This document shows positions 43,318 to 54,739 of a stretch of DNA of 64,000 bases, piece by piece. The position numbers and the translations under genes were made by a program. The stretch's first letter is position 1; every line of letters starts with the position of its first letter. Below the pieces are notes generated by a model. It was not told where the DNA came from, searched no databases, and was given only the letters and a program-made list of their open reading frames with translations. This DNA is from Trissonchulus latispiculum (Eukaryota > Nematoda > Enoplea > Enoplida > Ironidae), in NCBI GenBank assembly GCA_030248195.1, contig JASAND010028383.1, forward strand, positions 1-64,000. Reading direction: 5' to 3'.

Positions 43318-43455
43318 ATGAACAACAACGTTATTGGACTCTTTGTCGCGGCTGTTCTTGCCTTTTGCATTGGGTACGCCAGTGCGACCTTGGGGATGCC
43401 TTTACCCAGTGATTTCCACATCGATGAAATAATTAATGAAGGTTTAGACGGTTAG
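43318..43455 (+). CDS. Small secreted peptide precursor, 45 residues, single coding exon
   Basis: ATG to TAG, 46 codons. Residues 1-23 (MNNNVIGLFVAAVLAFCIGYASA) have the shape of a signal peptide with an Ala-x-Ala cleavage site. The mature part would be about 22 residues, from TLGMPLPSDFHIDE to EGLDG, acidic and cysteine-free, with a C-terminal glycine that could be an amide donor. Strong acceptor TTTTTTGTTCTTTTAG ends ten bases upstream of the ATG, and AATAAA follows 51 bases after the stop, so the ORF is framed like a real transcript end. I recognise no family; a neuropeptide-like or host-defence peptide are guesses. Confidence 0.55.
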   Translation: MNNNVIGLFVAAVLAFCIGYASATLGMPLPSDFHIDEIINEGLDG

Positions 43456-43506
43456 AATTACAGTTAGCTTGAGTCATTTGACCAGTGAATATGAATATTT
43501 ATTGGA

Positions 43507-43512
43507 AATAAA
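43507..43512 (+). promoter_or_regulatory. Polyadenylation signal of the small peptide gene
   Basis: AATAAA, 51 bases after the TAG at 43453-43455. Confidence 0.5.
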
Positions 43513-44440
43513 GAATTAGCAATGTTCAGTTTTTAATACTTTACTCGTGATTCAAACGTGAGTTAGTCTTGTCATTTAGAGACCTCTACCTGTTTGACGT
43601 TAAACTGACATATTAGCACAATCACAAATAAATGTCAGGAAACAAACAGGAACTGCATTGAAACAGCAAAAAACTAAACCCAAACATCAAATTGATTTAA
43701 AGGACAGCATTATGGTATGTCCGATGAAAGACGTTGTGCCTCGGTGGGTTAATGAGCAGAATATCGGCGATTTAAACTTAATGTTGCGGTCTCGATCCCC
43801 ACCTCAGACCCGATATTGTCAGATCACAGGTGCTGCAATAGGATATCATTCGTTCAATTATATCATGCAACTTGCACATTTTGCCCTTCGATTAACAAAG
43901 TCATGGTATACAAAATTCACGTTTTATTTTGACGCCTCTTGGCTTGACTGACTCATAATGTGTCCTTGCTGCTTTTGACACCAGGTTTATGTTGTTCCTT
44001 CCCGAAGACTTCCAACGAAATAAAAATTGGATGTAGTTATTTGACTATTGTTGAATGCAGACATGCCGGGATATAACAGATATACCAACAACCTTAAATC
44101 ACAATTGATCCAGAGAGTGTAACCCCGCGATCGGATGAGGCCTCACTGTGCGTATGCGGTTGAGGGTTGTCTGATTAAAAGGCCATGGGAAAATATACTA
44201 GGACTCAAAGAGTACTAAGGATGCTACCTAACTAATAGTAGGTTAGACGTCAATATTTATGTAAAAATTAAAACAAAGTAGTGTGATAACTAATGGATGA
44301 AATAGAATTATAAGCAAAAACAGAAAATTTGCATGACAATTGTTAAATACTCGGAACGCGAAGTGCATTACTAATCCACGATTTGATTTTCTTGCCCTGG
44401 CAAGTGGAACCTAGTGTGTCTGTCAAATCCAAGTGAGAAT
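43513..44440. other. Stretch without a recognised gene
   Basis: Short frames only, with no domain, no clear splice pairs and no repeat. Confidence 0.4.
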
Positions 44441-44474
44441 ACTTGGTGGCTCTACTGTCCTGTGATGATAGTTA

Positions 44475-44645
44475 CCGAAATCGGTTTTGGAAAAGTGTCC
44501 AGGACGTTGCGCGAATCTCTAAGGACGTGAACCGGCAAGGTGCGGTGGTGGAAAAGTGTCCTGGAAAGTTTTCTACTTTCAGCGGACATGAGCCGGCAAG
44601 TTGCAGTGGTGGAAAAGTGTCCTGGACAAAACGAGACTATCTGCG
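44475..44645 (+). repeat. Tandem GGAAAAGTGTCC repeats
   Basis: Three units with GGTGGTGGAAAAGTGTCCTGG and GAGCCGGCAAG-like words, about 70 bp apart. They begin the minisatellite region. Confidence 0.55.
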
Positions 44646-44816
44646 GAGGCCGATTACAACGAACATGAGTCAGTCATGGCAGATTTGAGCCAGTACGAGA
44701 GGAGTTGAGCTGATCCGGCCGGACTTGAGCTGGTAAATATGGATTTGAGTCACTTCTACGCTTTCCACGCGGATTCGAACCGGCAGGCGAATACAGTAGA
44801 CAAGCAGAAACTATTC

Positions 44817-45045
44817 AGGACTCACGATTCGCAACCACTCGAGCTTAATCTGAAGCCGATAACCCAATAAAGGATGAGAAACTACTAAAATAAAGACATT
44901 TTCAACTAGTACTGCTACTACGGATCACTAAACTCACCAGGACTCACGATTCGCAACCACTCGTGCTTGAAGGCGATAACCGAATAAAGGATGAGACACT
45001 ACTAAAATCTAGACGATTTCTACTAGTAATGCTACTACTAATCAC
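44817..45045 (+). repeat. 122-bp tandem duplication
   Basis: AGGACTCACGATTCGCAACC at 44817 and again at 44939, followed in both by CGATAACC(C/G)AATAAAGGATG and CTACTAAAAT words. Confidence 0.7.
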
Positions 45046-45226
45046 TAATAATGCTAACTATGTTATTGCGGTAACACTAAACCCTCTAAGGTAATTGACC
45101 CCTTAGTGATGAGTAATCATCCCTCATCTACTAGGACTTTTACTTTTACTACCTATGCGTCTATCAAAAGACTTTGATCACACCATGTAGACAGAAGTCA
45201 CGTTTTTGTCCATCACAAACTCGCAC

Positions 45227-45412
45227 TAGCACAAAGTCCGGGACCAGTGACCACCTAGGGAACTGGGTAGGCCAAGTCACAGCTGTTCAGCACAAAGTCC
45301 GGGACCAGTGACCACCTAGGGAACTGGGTAGGCCAAGTCACAGTTCTTCAGCACAAAATCCGGGACCAGTGACCACCTAGGGAACTGGGTGGCCAAAGTC
45401 ACATCTGTTCAC
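45227..45412 (+). repeat. Three tandem copies of a 61-bp unit
   Basis: AGCACAAAGTCCGGGACCAG, GTGACCACCTAGGGAACTGG and GGCCAAGTCACA recur at 61-bp spacing with few changes. The unit can be divided into three roughly 20-bp parts resembling the next array. Confidence 0.75.
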
Positions 45413-45446
45413 TTCAGTCCGACTTCAGTAGCCGACAGTCCGGTTC

Positions 45447-45615
45447 CGTCAGCCAAAGTCTGTTCCCAGTGGACAAAGCCTGTTCCCAGTGGACAAAGTC
45501 TGTTCCCAGTGGACAAAGTCTGCCCCCGGTGCACAAAGTCTGTTCTCAGTGGACAAAGTCTGTTCCCAGTGAACAAAGTCTGTTTCCACTGGACAAAGTC
45601 CGCGCTGAGTGGATA
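45447..45615 (+). repeat. Minisatellite of about eight 20-bp units
   Basis: Unit TGTTCCCAGTGGACAAAGTC with scattered changes. The ORFs of 60-94 codons on both strands here are products of the repeat. Confidence 0.75.
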
Positions 45616-45619
45616 AAAT

Positions 45620-46690
45620 CCAATACGAATAAAAGCAGTTCGCAACGACTAGACAAAGGTTACATGCTCTGTCTGTCCACCGTCGCGGATTTCCCAAATG
45701 CGTGTAAGCTGGTGAACATTGGAATTAGTAGTTACTATGCTGATTGCAACTAGTTGGTCGTTTAAATTTAGGCAGCTGCTCAGTGCAAATCGTTTATATT
45801 GTACTGGCTTATCTTTTTCGTGGCTGGTGCTCATTGCAATAATCGTTTATACTGGAGTGATCTTTATTGTCTGCACTGCAATGGCTATCGTATCATCATA
45901 AATTGATCAAACGAGCCACAGCGTTCAGCTTAGAATTGCGTTTAAGAATTGGCCGTTCGCGACGCCCCACAAAAACTGCTAAACGTGTAGCAGCGTTCGG
46001 CTTAGAATGCTTAGAATTGCCTTTGGCACGTCGACCACCGGTACAGATCGAACCGAGTTGTAGCTAATTCCCCTATATATTAATTATGCATTTTATGCTA
46101 ATCAGGTTCCATTTTTCTGTGTTTAGAGTCAATCAGCTTCCATTTTCTGTATGCTGTGCTGTGTATACTGTTTTTTCTGTGCGCGTCATTTGTTTAAGAT
46201 GGGTATTTTGATCCTGATGTTGTTTTTGCAGATTTTGCGTGATTACGTGTTCAGTTTCGTCTTATTGAATTTTGGGTATTTGCCTTAAGTGCACTTTTCT
46301 TTTCTTTATTTTGTTGCGATTCGTTATCTAAATAAAGCTGTTTTGTATTAGGACTAGCTAGGGTTAGTTACAACTAGATTAGATTTCATAGGAGAAACCA
46401 ACAGATACCGTTTGGTGGCTTTGCAGAAGCCGAGTGGTGTTACGACCGGCTAATTTTTGAGCTAGATTTCATTTGAAATATCCATATGTACAAACTTATC
46501 TGTGAATTCTAATCTTAACGATTGTCCAAATATTAAGAAGTAGAGTAGATTTAACACGGATGTTGCTTACCTTAACTGACTAGCTTACTTAAAAGCGTTA
46601 ATCAAGCGTAATCTATTAATATTTAAATAATATTTATATTAATGTTAACCAGTAGTTAAAGTGCGCAGTGTTTAAGTAAAACGTGCAGAG
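45620..46690. other. Stretch without a recognised gene
   Basis: TTTAGGCAGC and CGTTCGGCTTAGAAT(T/G) words are locally repeated at about 45920-46015. No coding exon could be supported. Confidence 0.4.
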
Positions 46691-46916
46691 CGGTATAATA
46701 AATGCACAGCAGTACTACATCGATTTTACTTGAAGGTTTGTCTCAAACATGTGATGCATGTGGCGGTATACCCGATACCATTCCGCTGGGCAGACCGACG
46801 CTTTTGCTGGTGCCACCCGCTTACAAAAGTCCATCCCGGGTGTACCAAGTCCGATTCGGGCTGACAGAATCCGACCCGGATGGACCAAGTCCTTGCTGGG
46901 TAGCCACTGTCCGTCG

Positions 46917-47065
46917 CCACTAGCCAAAGTCTGGACCGGGCGGCCAAAGTCTGCATCGGGCGGCCAAAATCCGGATCGGGTGGCCAAAGTCTGCACCGGG
47001 CGGCCAAAATCCTGACCGGGTGGCCAAAGGACGGACTGGGTGGCCAAAGTCTCCTCCCAGGAGCC
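46917..47065 (+). repeat. Minisatellite of about seven 20-bp units
   Basis: Unit CGGCCAAAGTCTGCACCGGG and variants, in register at 20 bp. It shares CAAAGTC with the array at 45447-45615. Confidence 0.75.
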
Positions 47066-47120
47066 GAGTCACATACAACTAGCCAAAGTCCTATGTGAGT
47101 GGCTCAAGTCACAGTTGGTC

Positions 47121-47290
47121 AGCACAAAGTCCGGGACCACTGACCACCTAGGGAAATGGGTAGGCCAAGTCACGGGCGGCCAGCACAAAGTCCGGGACCA
47201 GTGACCACCTAGGGAACTGGGTAGGCCAAGTCACGGCCGGCCAGCTCAAAGTCCGGGACCAGTGACCACCTAGGGAACTGGTTGGCCATG
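47121..47290 (+). repeat. Second array of the 61-bp unit
   Basis: The same AGCACAAAGTCCGGGACCA...CCTAGGGAA...GGCCAAGTCAC unit as 45227-45412, three copies. From here to 48215 no gene is seen. Confidence 0.75.
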
Positions 47291-48217
47291 CTCCTGTGAC
47301 ATCTGTCTGCACGGAGTGATAAACAGGTGTCTGATCATTCGAAAAATATTAAACAAGGATGCAAAGGACTAAAAATACTACAGTAACCTGATGCACAGCC
47401 CACACATTCTGCCATCAGATGTCGTTCGGGACAGGAAGCTCAGAATACAGATTCAATAATTGAACAGATTCAATAATTCAATAAAAACGACAACATTTAA
47501 TTTAACGGTTATGTTTTGCCCAATATTATATCTGTTTGTGTTAGTATGTAGCGTTTTAGGACAGATCAGGTAGTTCTGCGTTTAATGTGCATGTACTCTG
47601 TTATCTTGTTTCTCTAATTTGTGTTTCCTGTTTATACTGTGGCGGCCTATTTTTTTTCTAAATTGGAACAGAGTTTGAAATTCTAAATTTACGTACGTGG
47701 CCCTATCCCAGTTCGAGTAAAGTGTTTCTGTAGTTTCAGTAGGCTTCAGTTATACAAACTGTGACTGTCCAAGTAGACGAAAATGTTCCCACCGGAACAA
47801 GTAAATGTTTTTGTGTACCAGACAGTATGTCTTTGACAAAGCACACGCATTTAAAATCAACCAATTTGTTCCTCTAACATTAGTCCCTCTATCCCTCGTG
47901 CACGTCGAGCTGGTCTGAGGTTCGTTGTATGCTAGGTGCGTCTAATTGTCGCCATGTCACCCAGGTGTTATAGAAGGGTTTCCATTTTGGTTTATAACTG
48001 CACTTTCCCAACTAATGTTGGTTTTGAACTGCCTCATCTCAGCAGCCTCTGCTGCCATCCTCCCATCTGCTCTATGCCAACTTAGGATCTATTTGAGCTG
48101 CATCATCTAGTTGGGTAAAAACGGCCTAATTCAAAATGGGGAACCGGTTACTGGAACTGTTGGTACTCCATCCCCCTACTTTAGTTTCCGTATTGGGTTA
48201 TTGGTTAGCATGATGTT

Positions 48218-48610
48218 CAGGCTCTTCAATTAACCGACACTACAGTTTTAATTGGTTAATTTTTCAATTTCACTCACAAACCCGTATTGTGTACGTGGTT
48301 AAGCCGTAGTTACACTTGAAAATGAAACCAGAAACAAAACGTTGTGATTGTGAAACAAAGATAATTCACTAGCATTATGATTGAGTTAGTTTCAGTTAGC
48401 GACAGGCTCTTCAATTAACTGACACAACAGTTGTAATTTAATTTTTCAATTTCGGTCACAAACCCTTATTGTGTACGTGGTTAAGCCGTAGATCCACTTG
48501 ACTATCCTGTGACAACGCGCTGTTACCAGTCATCACTACGTCTTGTTTCTAGTTTCATTTTCAAGTGCAACAACGGCTTTATAATTGATGCTCAGGCTCT
48601 GAAATTAACT
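48218..48610. repeat. Foldback/duplication abutting the satellite
   Basis: CAGGCTCTTCAATTAACYGA starts at about 48219 and 48402, and a partial third copy (CAGGCTCTGAAATTAACT) starts at 48593. ACACTTGAAAATGAAACCAG (48312) is mirrored by CTAGTTTCATTTTCAAGTG (48550). The satellite begins only bases after the third copy. Confidence 0.6.
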
Positions 48611-51600
48611 AAGCGCGTGAGCTGCGCGCCAAAGCTCGTGAGCTGCGCGCCTAGGCGCGTGAGCAGCGCGCCAAGTCTCGTGAGCTGTGCGCCTAGGCGC
48701 GTGAGCAGCGCGCCTAGGCGCGTAAGCTGCGCGCCAAGGCTCGTGAGCTGCGCGCCAAGGCTCGTGAGCTGCGCGCCAAGGCGAGTGATCTAATCGGAGA
48801 ATCCCGGGAATTTCTCCTCCGAGATTTTTTCGGATCTGTTTCTAGCAGCTTACGCGCCTAGGCGCGCAGCTCACGAGCCTTGGCGCGCAGCTCACGAGCC
48901 TTGGCGCGCAGCTCACGAGCCTAGGCGCGCAGCTCACGCGCCTAGGCGTGCAGCTCACGCGCCTTGGCGCGCAGCTCACGCGCCTAGGCGCGCAGCTCAC
49001 GCGCCTAGGCGCGCCGCTTACGCGACTGGGCGCGCCGCTCTCGAGCCTTGGCGCGCAGCTCACGAGCCTTGGCGCGCAGCTCACGCGCATAGGCGCGGAG
49101 GTCACGAGCCTTGGCGCGCAGCTCTCGAGCCTAGGCGCGCAGCTCACGAAAAAAAGATCTGAAAACCAGATCCGAAAAACAGATCCGAAAAAGTCCTGGG
49201 ATTCTCCGATGAGCTCACGAGCCTAGGCGCGCAGCTCACGAGCCTTGGCGCGCAGCTCACGCGCCTTGGCGCGCAGCTCACGCACCTAAGCTCGCAGCGC
49301 ACGCGCCTAGGCGCGCAGCTTACGCGACTAGGCGCGCAGCTCACGAGCCTTGGCGCGCAGCTCACGCGCCTAGGCTCGCAGCTCACGCGCCTAGGCGCGC
49401 AGCTCACGAGCCTAGGCGCGCAGCTCACGAGCCTTGGCCCGCAGCTTACGAGCCTTGGAGCACAGCTCACGCGCCTAGGAGCGCAGCGCACGAGCCTAGG
49501 CGCGCAGCGCACGAGCCAAGGCGCGCAGCTCACCCGCCTTGGCGCGCAGCTCACGCGCCTAGGCTCGCAGCTCACGAAAAAAGCCTAGGCGCGCAGCTTA
49601 CGCGACTAGGCGCGCAGCTCACGAGCCTTCTCCGCAGCTCACGAGCCTTGGCGCGCAGCTCATGCGCCTAGGCGCGCAGCTCACGAGCCTTGGCGCGCAG
49701 CTCACGCGCCTAGGGGCGCAGCTCACGCGCCTAGGCGCGCAGCTTACGCGCCTAGGCGCGCAGCTCACGAGCCTTGGCCCGCAGCTCACGCGTCTAGGCT
49801 CGCAGCTCACGAAAAAAAGATCTGAAAACCAGATCTGAAAAACAGATCCGAAAAAATCCTGGGATTCTCCGATGAGATCACGAGCCTAGGCGCGCAGCTC
49901 ACGCGCCTAGGCTCGCAGCTCACGCGCCTAGGCTCGCAGCTCACGCGCCTAGGCGCGCAGCTCACGCGCCTTGAAACGCAGCTCACGAGCCTTGGCGCTC
50001 AGCTAACGCGCCTAGGCGCGCAGCTCACGAGCCTTGGCGCGCAGCTCACGCGCCTAGGCTCGCAGCGCACGCGCCTAGGCGCGCAGCTTACGCGCCAGGC
50101 GCGCAGCTCACGAGCCTTGGCCCGCAGCTCACGCGTCTAGGCTCGCAGCTCACGAAAAAAGATCTGAAAACCAGATCTGAAAAACAGATCCGAAAAAATC
50201 CTGGGATTCTCCGATGAGATCACGAGCCTAGGCGCGCAGCTCACGCTCCTAGGCCCGCAGCTCACGAGCCTTGGCGCGCAGCTCACGCTCCTAGGCACGC
50301 AGCTCAGGAGCCTTGGCGCGCAGCTCACGAGCCTAGGCGCGCAGCTCACGCGCCTTGGCGCGCAGCTCACGAGCCTAGGCGCGCAGCTCACGAGCCTTGG
50401 CGCGCAGCTCACGCGCCTTGGCGCGCAGCTCACGCGCCTATGCTCGCAGCTCACGAAAAAAGATCTGAAAACCAGATCCGAAAAATAGATCCGAAAAAAT
50501 CTCGGAAGAGAAATCCGGGCATTCTCCGATGAGATCACGAGCTTTGGCGCGCAGTTCTCGCGCCTAGGCGCGCAGCTTACGAGCCTTGGCGCGCAGCTCA
50601 CGATCCTTGGCGCGCAGCTCACGCGCCTAGGCTCGCAGCTCACGCGCCTTGGCGCGCAGCTCACGAGCCTTGGCGCGCAGCTCACGCGTCTAGGCTCGCA
50701 GCTCACGAAAAAAAGATCTGAAAACCAGATCTGAAAAACAGATCCGAAAAAATCCTGGGATTCTCCGATGAGATCACGAGCCTAGGCGCGCAGCTCACGC
50801 TCCTAGGCCCGCAGCTCACGAGCCTTGGCGCGCAGCTCACGCTCCTAGGCACGCAGCTCACGAGCCTTGGCGCGCAGCTCACGAAAAAAAAGATCTGAAA
50901 ACCAGATCTGAAAAACAGATCCGAAAAAATCCTGGGATTCTCCGATGAGATCACGAGCCTAGGCGCGCAGCTCACGCGCCTAGGCGCGCAGCTCACGAGC
51001 CTTGGCGCGCAGCTCACGCGTCTAGGCTCGCAGCTCACGAAAAAAAGATCTGAAAACCAGATCTGAAAAACAGATCCGAAAAAATCCTGGGATTCTCCGA
51101 TGAGATCACGAGCCTAGGCGCGCAGCTCACGCTCCTAGGCCCGCAGCTCACGAGCCTTGGCGCGCAGCTCACGCTCCTAGGCACGCAGCTCACGAGCCTT
51201 GGCGCGCAGCTCACGAGCCTAGGCGCGCAGCTCACGCGCCTTGGCGCGCAGCTCACGAGCCTAGGCGCGCAGCTCACGAGTCTTGGCGCGCAGCTCACGC
51301 GCCTTGGCGCGCAGCTCACGCGCCTATGCTCGCAGCTCACGAAAAAAGATCGGAACACCAGATCCGACAACTAGATCCGAACAAATCTCGGAAGAGAAAT
51401 CCGGGCATTCTCCGATGAGATCACGAGCTTTGGCGCGCAGTTCTCGCGCCTAGGCGCGCAGCTTACGAGCCTTGGCGCGCAGCTCACGATCCTTGGCGCG
51501 CAGCTCACGCGCCTAGGCTCGCAGCTCACGCGCCTAGGCGCGCAGCTCACGAGCCTTGGCGCGCAGCTCACGCGTCTAGGCTCGCAACTCACGAAAAAAA

Positions 51601-54600
51601 GATCTGAAAACCAGATCTGAAAAACAGATCCGAAAAAATCCTGGGATTCTCCGATGAGATCACGAGCCTAGGCGCGCAGCTCACGCTCCTAGGCCCGCAG
51701 CTCACGAGCCTTGGCGCGCAGCTCACGCTCCTAGGCACGCAGCTCACGAGCCTTGGCGCGCAGCTCACGAAAAAAAGATCTGAAAACCAGATCTGAAAAA
51801 CAGATCCGAAAAAATCCTGGGATTCTCCGATGAGATCACGAGCCTAGGCGCGCAGCTGGCTGGTGGCACGAGCCTAGGCGCGTGAGCTGCGCGCCAAGGC
51901 TCGTGAGCTGCGCGCGCCTAGGCGCGCAGCTTACGCGACTAGGCGCGCAGCTCACGCGCCTAGGCCCGCAGCTCACGCGCCTAGGCGCGCAGCGCACGAG
52001 CCTAGGCGCGCAGCTCACGAGCCTAGGCTCGCAGCGCACGCGCCTAGGCGCGCAGCTTACGCGACTAGGCGCGCAGCTCACGAGCCTTGGCCCGCAGCTC
52101 ACGAGCCTTGGCGCGCAGCTCACGCGCCTAGGCGCGCAGGTCACGAGCCTTGGCGCGCAGCTCACGAGCCTAGGCGCGCAGCTCACGAAAAAAAGATCTG
52201 AAAACCAGATCCGAAAAACAGATCCGAAAAAGTCCTGGGATTCTCCGATGAGATCACGAGCCTAGGCGCGCAGCTCACGAGCCTTGGCGCGCAGCTCACG
52301 CGCCTTGGCGCGCAGCTCACGCGCCTAAGCTCGCAGCGCACGCGCCTAGGCGCGCAGCTTACGCGACTAGGCGCGCAGCTCACGAGCCTTGGCGCGCAGC
52401 TCACGCGCCTAGGCTCGCAGCGCACGCGCCTAGGCGCGCAGCTTACGCGCCTAGGCGCGCAGCTCACGAGCCTTGGCCCGCAGCTCACGAGCCTTGGCGC
52501 TCAGCTCACGCGCCTAGGCGCGCAGCTCACGAGTCTTGGCGCGCAGCTCACGAGCCTAGGCGCAGCGCACGCGCCTTGGCGCGCAGCTCACGAGCCTAGG
52601 CGCGCAGCTCACGAGCCTTGGCGCGCAGCTCACGCGTCTAGGCTCGCAGCTCACGAAAAAGATCTGAAACAGACGAAACGACCGAATCCGGGAGAGAGTC
52701 CGAGCCTTGGCTCGCAGCGCACGAGCCTAGGCGCGCAGCTTACGCGACTAGGCGCGCAGCTCACGAGCCTTGGCCCGCAGCTCACGCGCCTAGGCTCGCA
52801 GCTCACGGCGACCAGCTCACGAGCCAGACCCGAAAACCTGGGCCGATCCAGCTCAGGCGCGCAGCCCTTGGCCCGCAGCTCACGAGCCTTGGCGCGCAGC
52901 TCACGCGCCTAGGCGCGCAGCTCACGAGCCTTGGCGCGCAGCTCACGCGCCTTGGCCCGCAGATCCCGCGCCTTGGCGCGCAGCTGACGCGACTAGGCGC
53001 GCAGCTCACGAGCCTTGGCGCGCAGCTCACGAGCCTTGGCGCGCAGCTCACGAGCCTTGGCGCGCAGCTCATGCGCCTAGGCGCGCAGCTCACGAGCCTT
53101 GGCGCGCAGCTCACGAGCCTAGGCGCGCAGCTCACGAGCCTAGGCTCGCAGCTCACGAAAAAAGAACAGAAAACAAGATCCCAAAAACAGAACCGAAAAA
53201 ATCTGCGAAGAGAAATCCGGGATTCTCCGATCAGATCACGCGCCGTGGCGCGCAGCTCACGCGCCTTGGCGCGCAGCTCACGAGCCTTGGCGCGCAGCTC
53301 ACGAGCCTTGGCGCGCAGTTCACGCGCATAGGCTCGCAGCTCACGCGCCTAGGCGCGCAGCTCACGAGCCTTGGCGCGCAGCTCACGCGCCTAGGCTCGC
53401 AGCTCACGAAAAAAGATCTGAAAACCAGATCCGAAAAATAGATCCGAAAAAATCCTGGGATTCTCCGATGAGATCACGAGCCTAGGCGCGACAGGCCCGC
53501 AGCTCACGAGCCTAGGCTCGCAGCTCACGCTACTAGGCTCGCAGCTCACGAGCCTTGGCGCGCAGCTCGAAAACGCAGTCCTGGGATTCTCCGATGAGCT
53601 CACGAGCCTAGGCGCGCAGCTCACGCCTAGGCGCGCAGCTCACGATCCTTGGCGCGCAGCTCACGCGTCTAGGCTCGCAGCTCACGAAAAAAAGATCTGA
53701 AAACCAGATCTGAAAAACAGATCCGAAAAAATCCTGGGATTCTCCGATGAGATCACGAGCCTAGGCGCGCAGCTCACGCTCCTAGGCGCGCAGCTCACGC
53801 GCCTATGCGCGCAGCTCACGCTCCTAGGCACAGCAGCTCACGAGCCTTGGCGCGCAGCTCACGAGCCTAGGCGCGCAGCTCACGCGCCTTGGCGCGCAGC
53901 TCACGAGCCTAGGCGCGCAGCTCACGAGCCTAGGCGCGCAGCTCACGCGCCTTGGCGCGCAGCTCACGCGCCTATGCTCGCAGCTCACGAAAAAAGATCT
54001 GAAAACCAGATCCGAAAAATAGATCCGAAAAAAATCTCGGAAGAGAAATCCGGGCATTCTCCGATGAGATCACGAGCTTTGGCGCGCAGTTCTCGCGCCT
54101 AGGCGCGCAGCTTACGAGCCTTGGCGCGCAGCTCACGATCCTTGGCGCGCAGCTCACGCGCCTAGGCTCGCAGCTCACGCGCCTAGGCGCGCAGCTCACG
54201 AGCCTTGGCGCGCAGCTCACGCGTCTAGGCTCGCAGCTCACGAAAAAAAGATCTGAAAACCAGATCTGAAAAACAGATCCGAAAAAATCCTGGGATTCTC
54301 CGATGAGATCACGAGCCTTGGCGCGCAGCTCACGCTCATAGGCCCGCAGCTCACGAGCCGTGGCGCGCAGCTCACGAGACTAGGCGCGCAGCTCACGAGC
54401 CTTGGCGCGCAGCTCACGAGCCTTGGCGCTCAGCTTACGCGACTAGGCGCGCAGCTCACGAGCCTTGGCCCGCAGCTCACGAGCCTTGGCGCGAAGCTCA
54501 CGCGCCTAGGCGCGCAGCTCACGAGCCTTGGCGCGCAGCTCACGAGCCTAGGCGCGCAGCTCACGCGCCTTGGCGCGCAGCTCACGAAAAAAAGATCTGA

Positions 54601-54709
54601 AAACCAGATCTGAAAAACAGATCCGAAAAAATCCTGGGATTCTCCGATGAGATCACGAGCCTAGGCGCGTGTGCTGCGAGCCTAGGCGCGTGAGCTGCGC
54701 GCCAGGCTC

Positions 54710-54739
54710 GTGAGCTGCGCGCCTAGGCGCGCAGCTCAC
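54710..54739. repeat. Perfect 30-bp palindrome at a satellite inversion point
   Basis: GTGAGCTGCGCGCCT joined to its exact reverse complement AGGCGCGCAGCTCAC. Left of it the units read in the opposite orientation, right of it in the main orientation. Similar switches are at about 51880-51920 and 56775-56835. Confidence 0.85.

Noticed and set aside
45389..45753. ORFs rich in VCSQWTKSVPSGQS-like repeats
   Set aside because: Product of the 20-bp minisatellite, present on both strands.
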